From contig JAGYNF010000044.1 in assembly GCA_018400215.1 (NCBI GenBank), positions 1-10,131 of the forward strand: a stretch of 10,131 nucleotides of DNA. The letters run 5' to 3'. Position numbers and translations under genes: made by a program. The notes beneath the pieces were generated by a model that was not told where the DNA came from, searched no databases, and saw nothing but the letters and a program-made list of their open reading frames with translations. This DNA comes from Cyanobium sp. M55B138. Its GTDB lineage: Bacteria > Cyanobacteriota > Cyanobacteriia > PCC-6307 > Cyanobiaceae. Below are positions 9,635 to 10,131 of the stretch, piece after piece (within the stretch, counting starts at the first letter, position 1; every line of letters starts with the position of its first letter).

Positions 9635-10131
9635 TCAGTAGTGGAAGGCCTCGATCTCCCGGGCGCACACCGCTCGGATTCGCCGTTCACAGGCCCCATC
9701 CAGCACCTCCTGCCAGGGGCGCCGATCCCGGCGGAATTGACCCTTGGGCCGTTGCTGGGGCAGGGCCAGGGGCGTGGGCAGGGCGAGCCGTTCCGCCACG
9801 GCGGCCAGATCGGATTCAAGGTTTTCCTGGCGCAACATCAGGTCCACCACCGGTGTGTTGTCGATGGTGTAAATGGGCCAGTTGGAGATCTCACTGGCGG
9901 GGCAGTTGAGCAGGTAATCCTGGATCGATAGGGGTTGGCGTTGCTTGCGGGTGCGCCAGTAATAGCTGCTGATGGCCTTGTCGAAGGGGTTGCGTTCCAC
10001 GCTGATCTTCAGGTAGTTCTGCCACACGTCGTCGGCGAGCTGGGCCTTCACGTCGGCGGCGGGGATGTGGTTGTAGAAGCGTTTTTTCAACTTGCCCCGG
10101 GTGATCAATCGCAGCAGATCGTGGTGGCCGT
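9635..10131 (-). CDS. Sulfotransferase family 2-like protein, 5' end outside window
   Basis: The visible 164 residues are the C-terminal part; the frame stays open through the right edge, so the start and the 5'-phosphosulfate loop are not seen. A TTG at 10108 could be taken as a start but would cut the domain. The key segment is YLKISVERNPFDKAISSYYW, in which the R-N-P-x-D-x-x-x-S pattern is the 3'-phosphate PAPS site of Sulfotransfer_2 (PF03567)-type enzymes. The following helical part (IQDYLLNCPASEISN, PVVDLMLRQENLESDLAAVAERL) fits the acceptor half of that group, whose known members sulfate polysaccharides. It ends with a short helix (REIEAFHY) at TGA. The glycosyltransferase gene begins 13 bases downstream. 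Family is fairly sure; substrate is unknown. Confidence 0.85.
   Translation of the reverse strand, partial: GHHDLLRLITRGKLKKRFYNHIPAADVKAQLADDVWQNYLKISVERNPFDKAISSYYWRTRKQRQPLSIQDYLLNCPASEISNWPIYTIDNTPVVDLMLRQENLESDLAAVAERLALPTPLALPQQRPKGQFRRDRRPWQEVLDGACERRIRAVCAREIEAFHY

Overview
The window looks like chromosomal DNA from a high-GC cyanobacterium, most likely a Synechococcus/Cyanobium-type picocyanobacterium. The main support is a chorismate lyase of the cyanobacterial DUF98 type, plus a DUF1269 membrane protein and small proteins of the kind common in these genomes. Codon third positions are strongly G/C, genes are packed tightly, and most starts have no clear Shine-Dalgarno site. The taxonomic call is inference from gene content and composition; there is no rRNA or other marker gene here.

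Left part (1-4862): a complete P2-type cation-pumping ATPase on the + strand runs tail to tail into ligA (NAD+-dependent DNA ligase) on the - strand, with only 9 bases between their stop codons. Upstream of ligA on the same strand is a small single-span membrane protein of unknown function, 14 bases away and probably co-transcribed.

Middle (5297-7199): a 28-base divergent gap separates that membrane protein from a + strand run. The run holds a SprT/Spartan-like zinc metalloprotease, a doubtful 31-residue hydrophobic ORF, a proline-rich protein of unknown function with a conserved-looking Trp/acidic core, and a DUF1269 glycine-zipper membrane protein.

Right part (7120-10131): five - strand genes in close order, read from the right edge. 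They are a sulfotransferase (5' end outside the window), a GT-A-like glycosyltransferase, a second PAPS-type sulfotransferase, a chorismate lyase (4-hydroxybenzoate for plastoquinone) and a small unknown protein. The small protein's tail overlaps the DUF1269 gene antisense by 80 bases. Gaps between the first four are 13, 16 and 5 bases, so they look like one transcript. The two sulfotransferases flanking a glycosyltransferase suggest modification of a sulfated surface glycan, and the chorismate lyase may simply be a passenger.

I see no rRNA, tRNA, CRISPR array, insertion sequence, integrase, prophage gene or convincing intrinsic terminator. No intergenic stretch exceeds 150 bases. I do not see a clear undescribed system. 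The best leads are the sulfotransferase/glycosyltransferase cassette, the altered ion-binding segment of the ATPase, and the three unknown small proteins.
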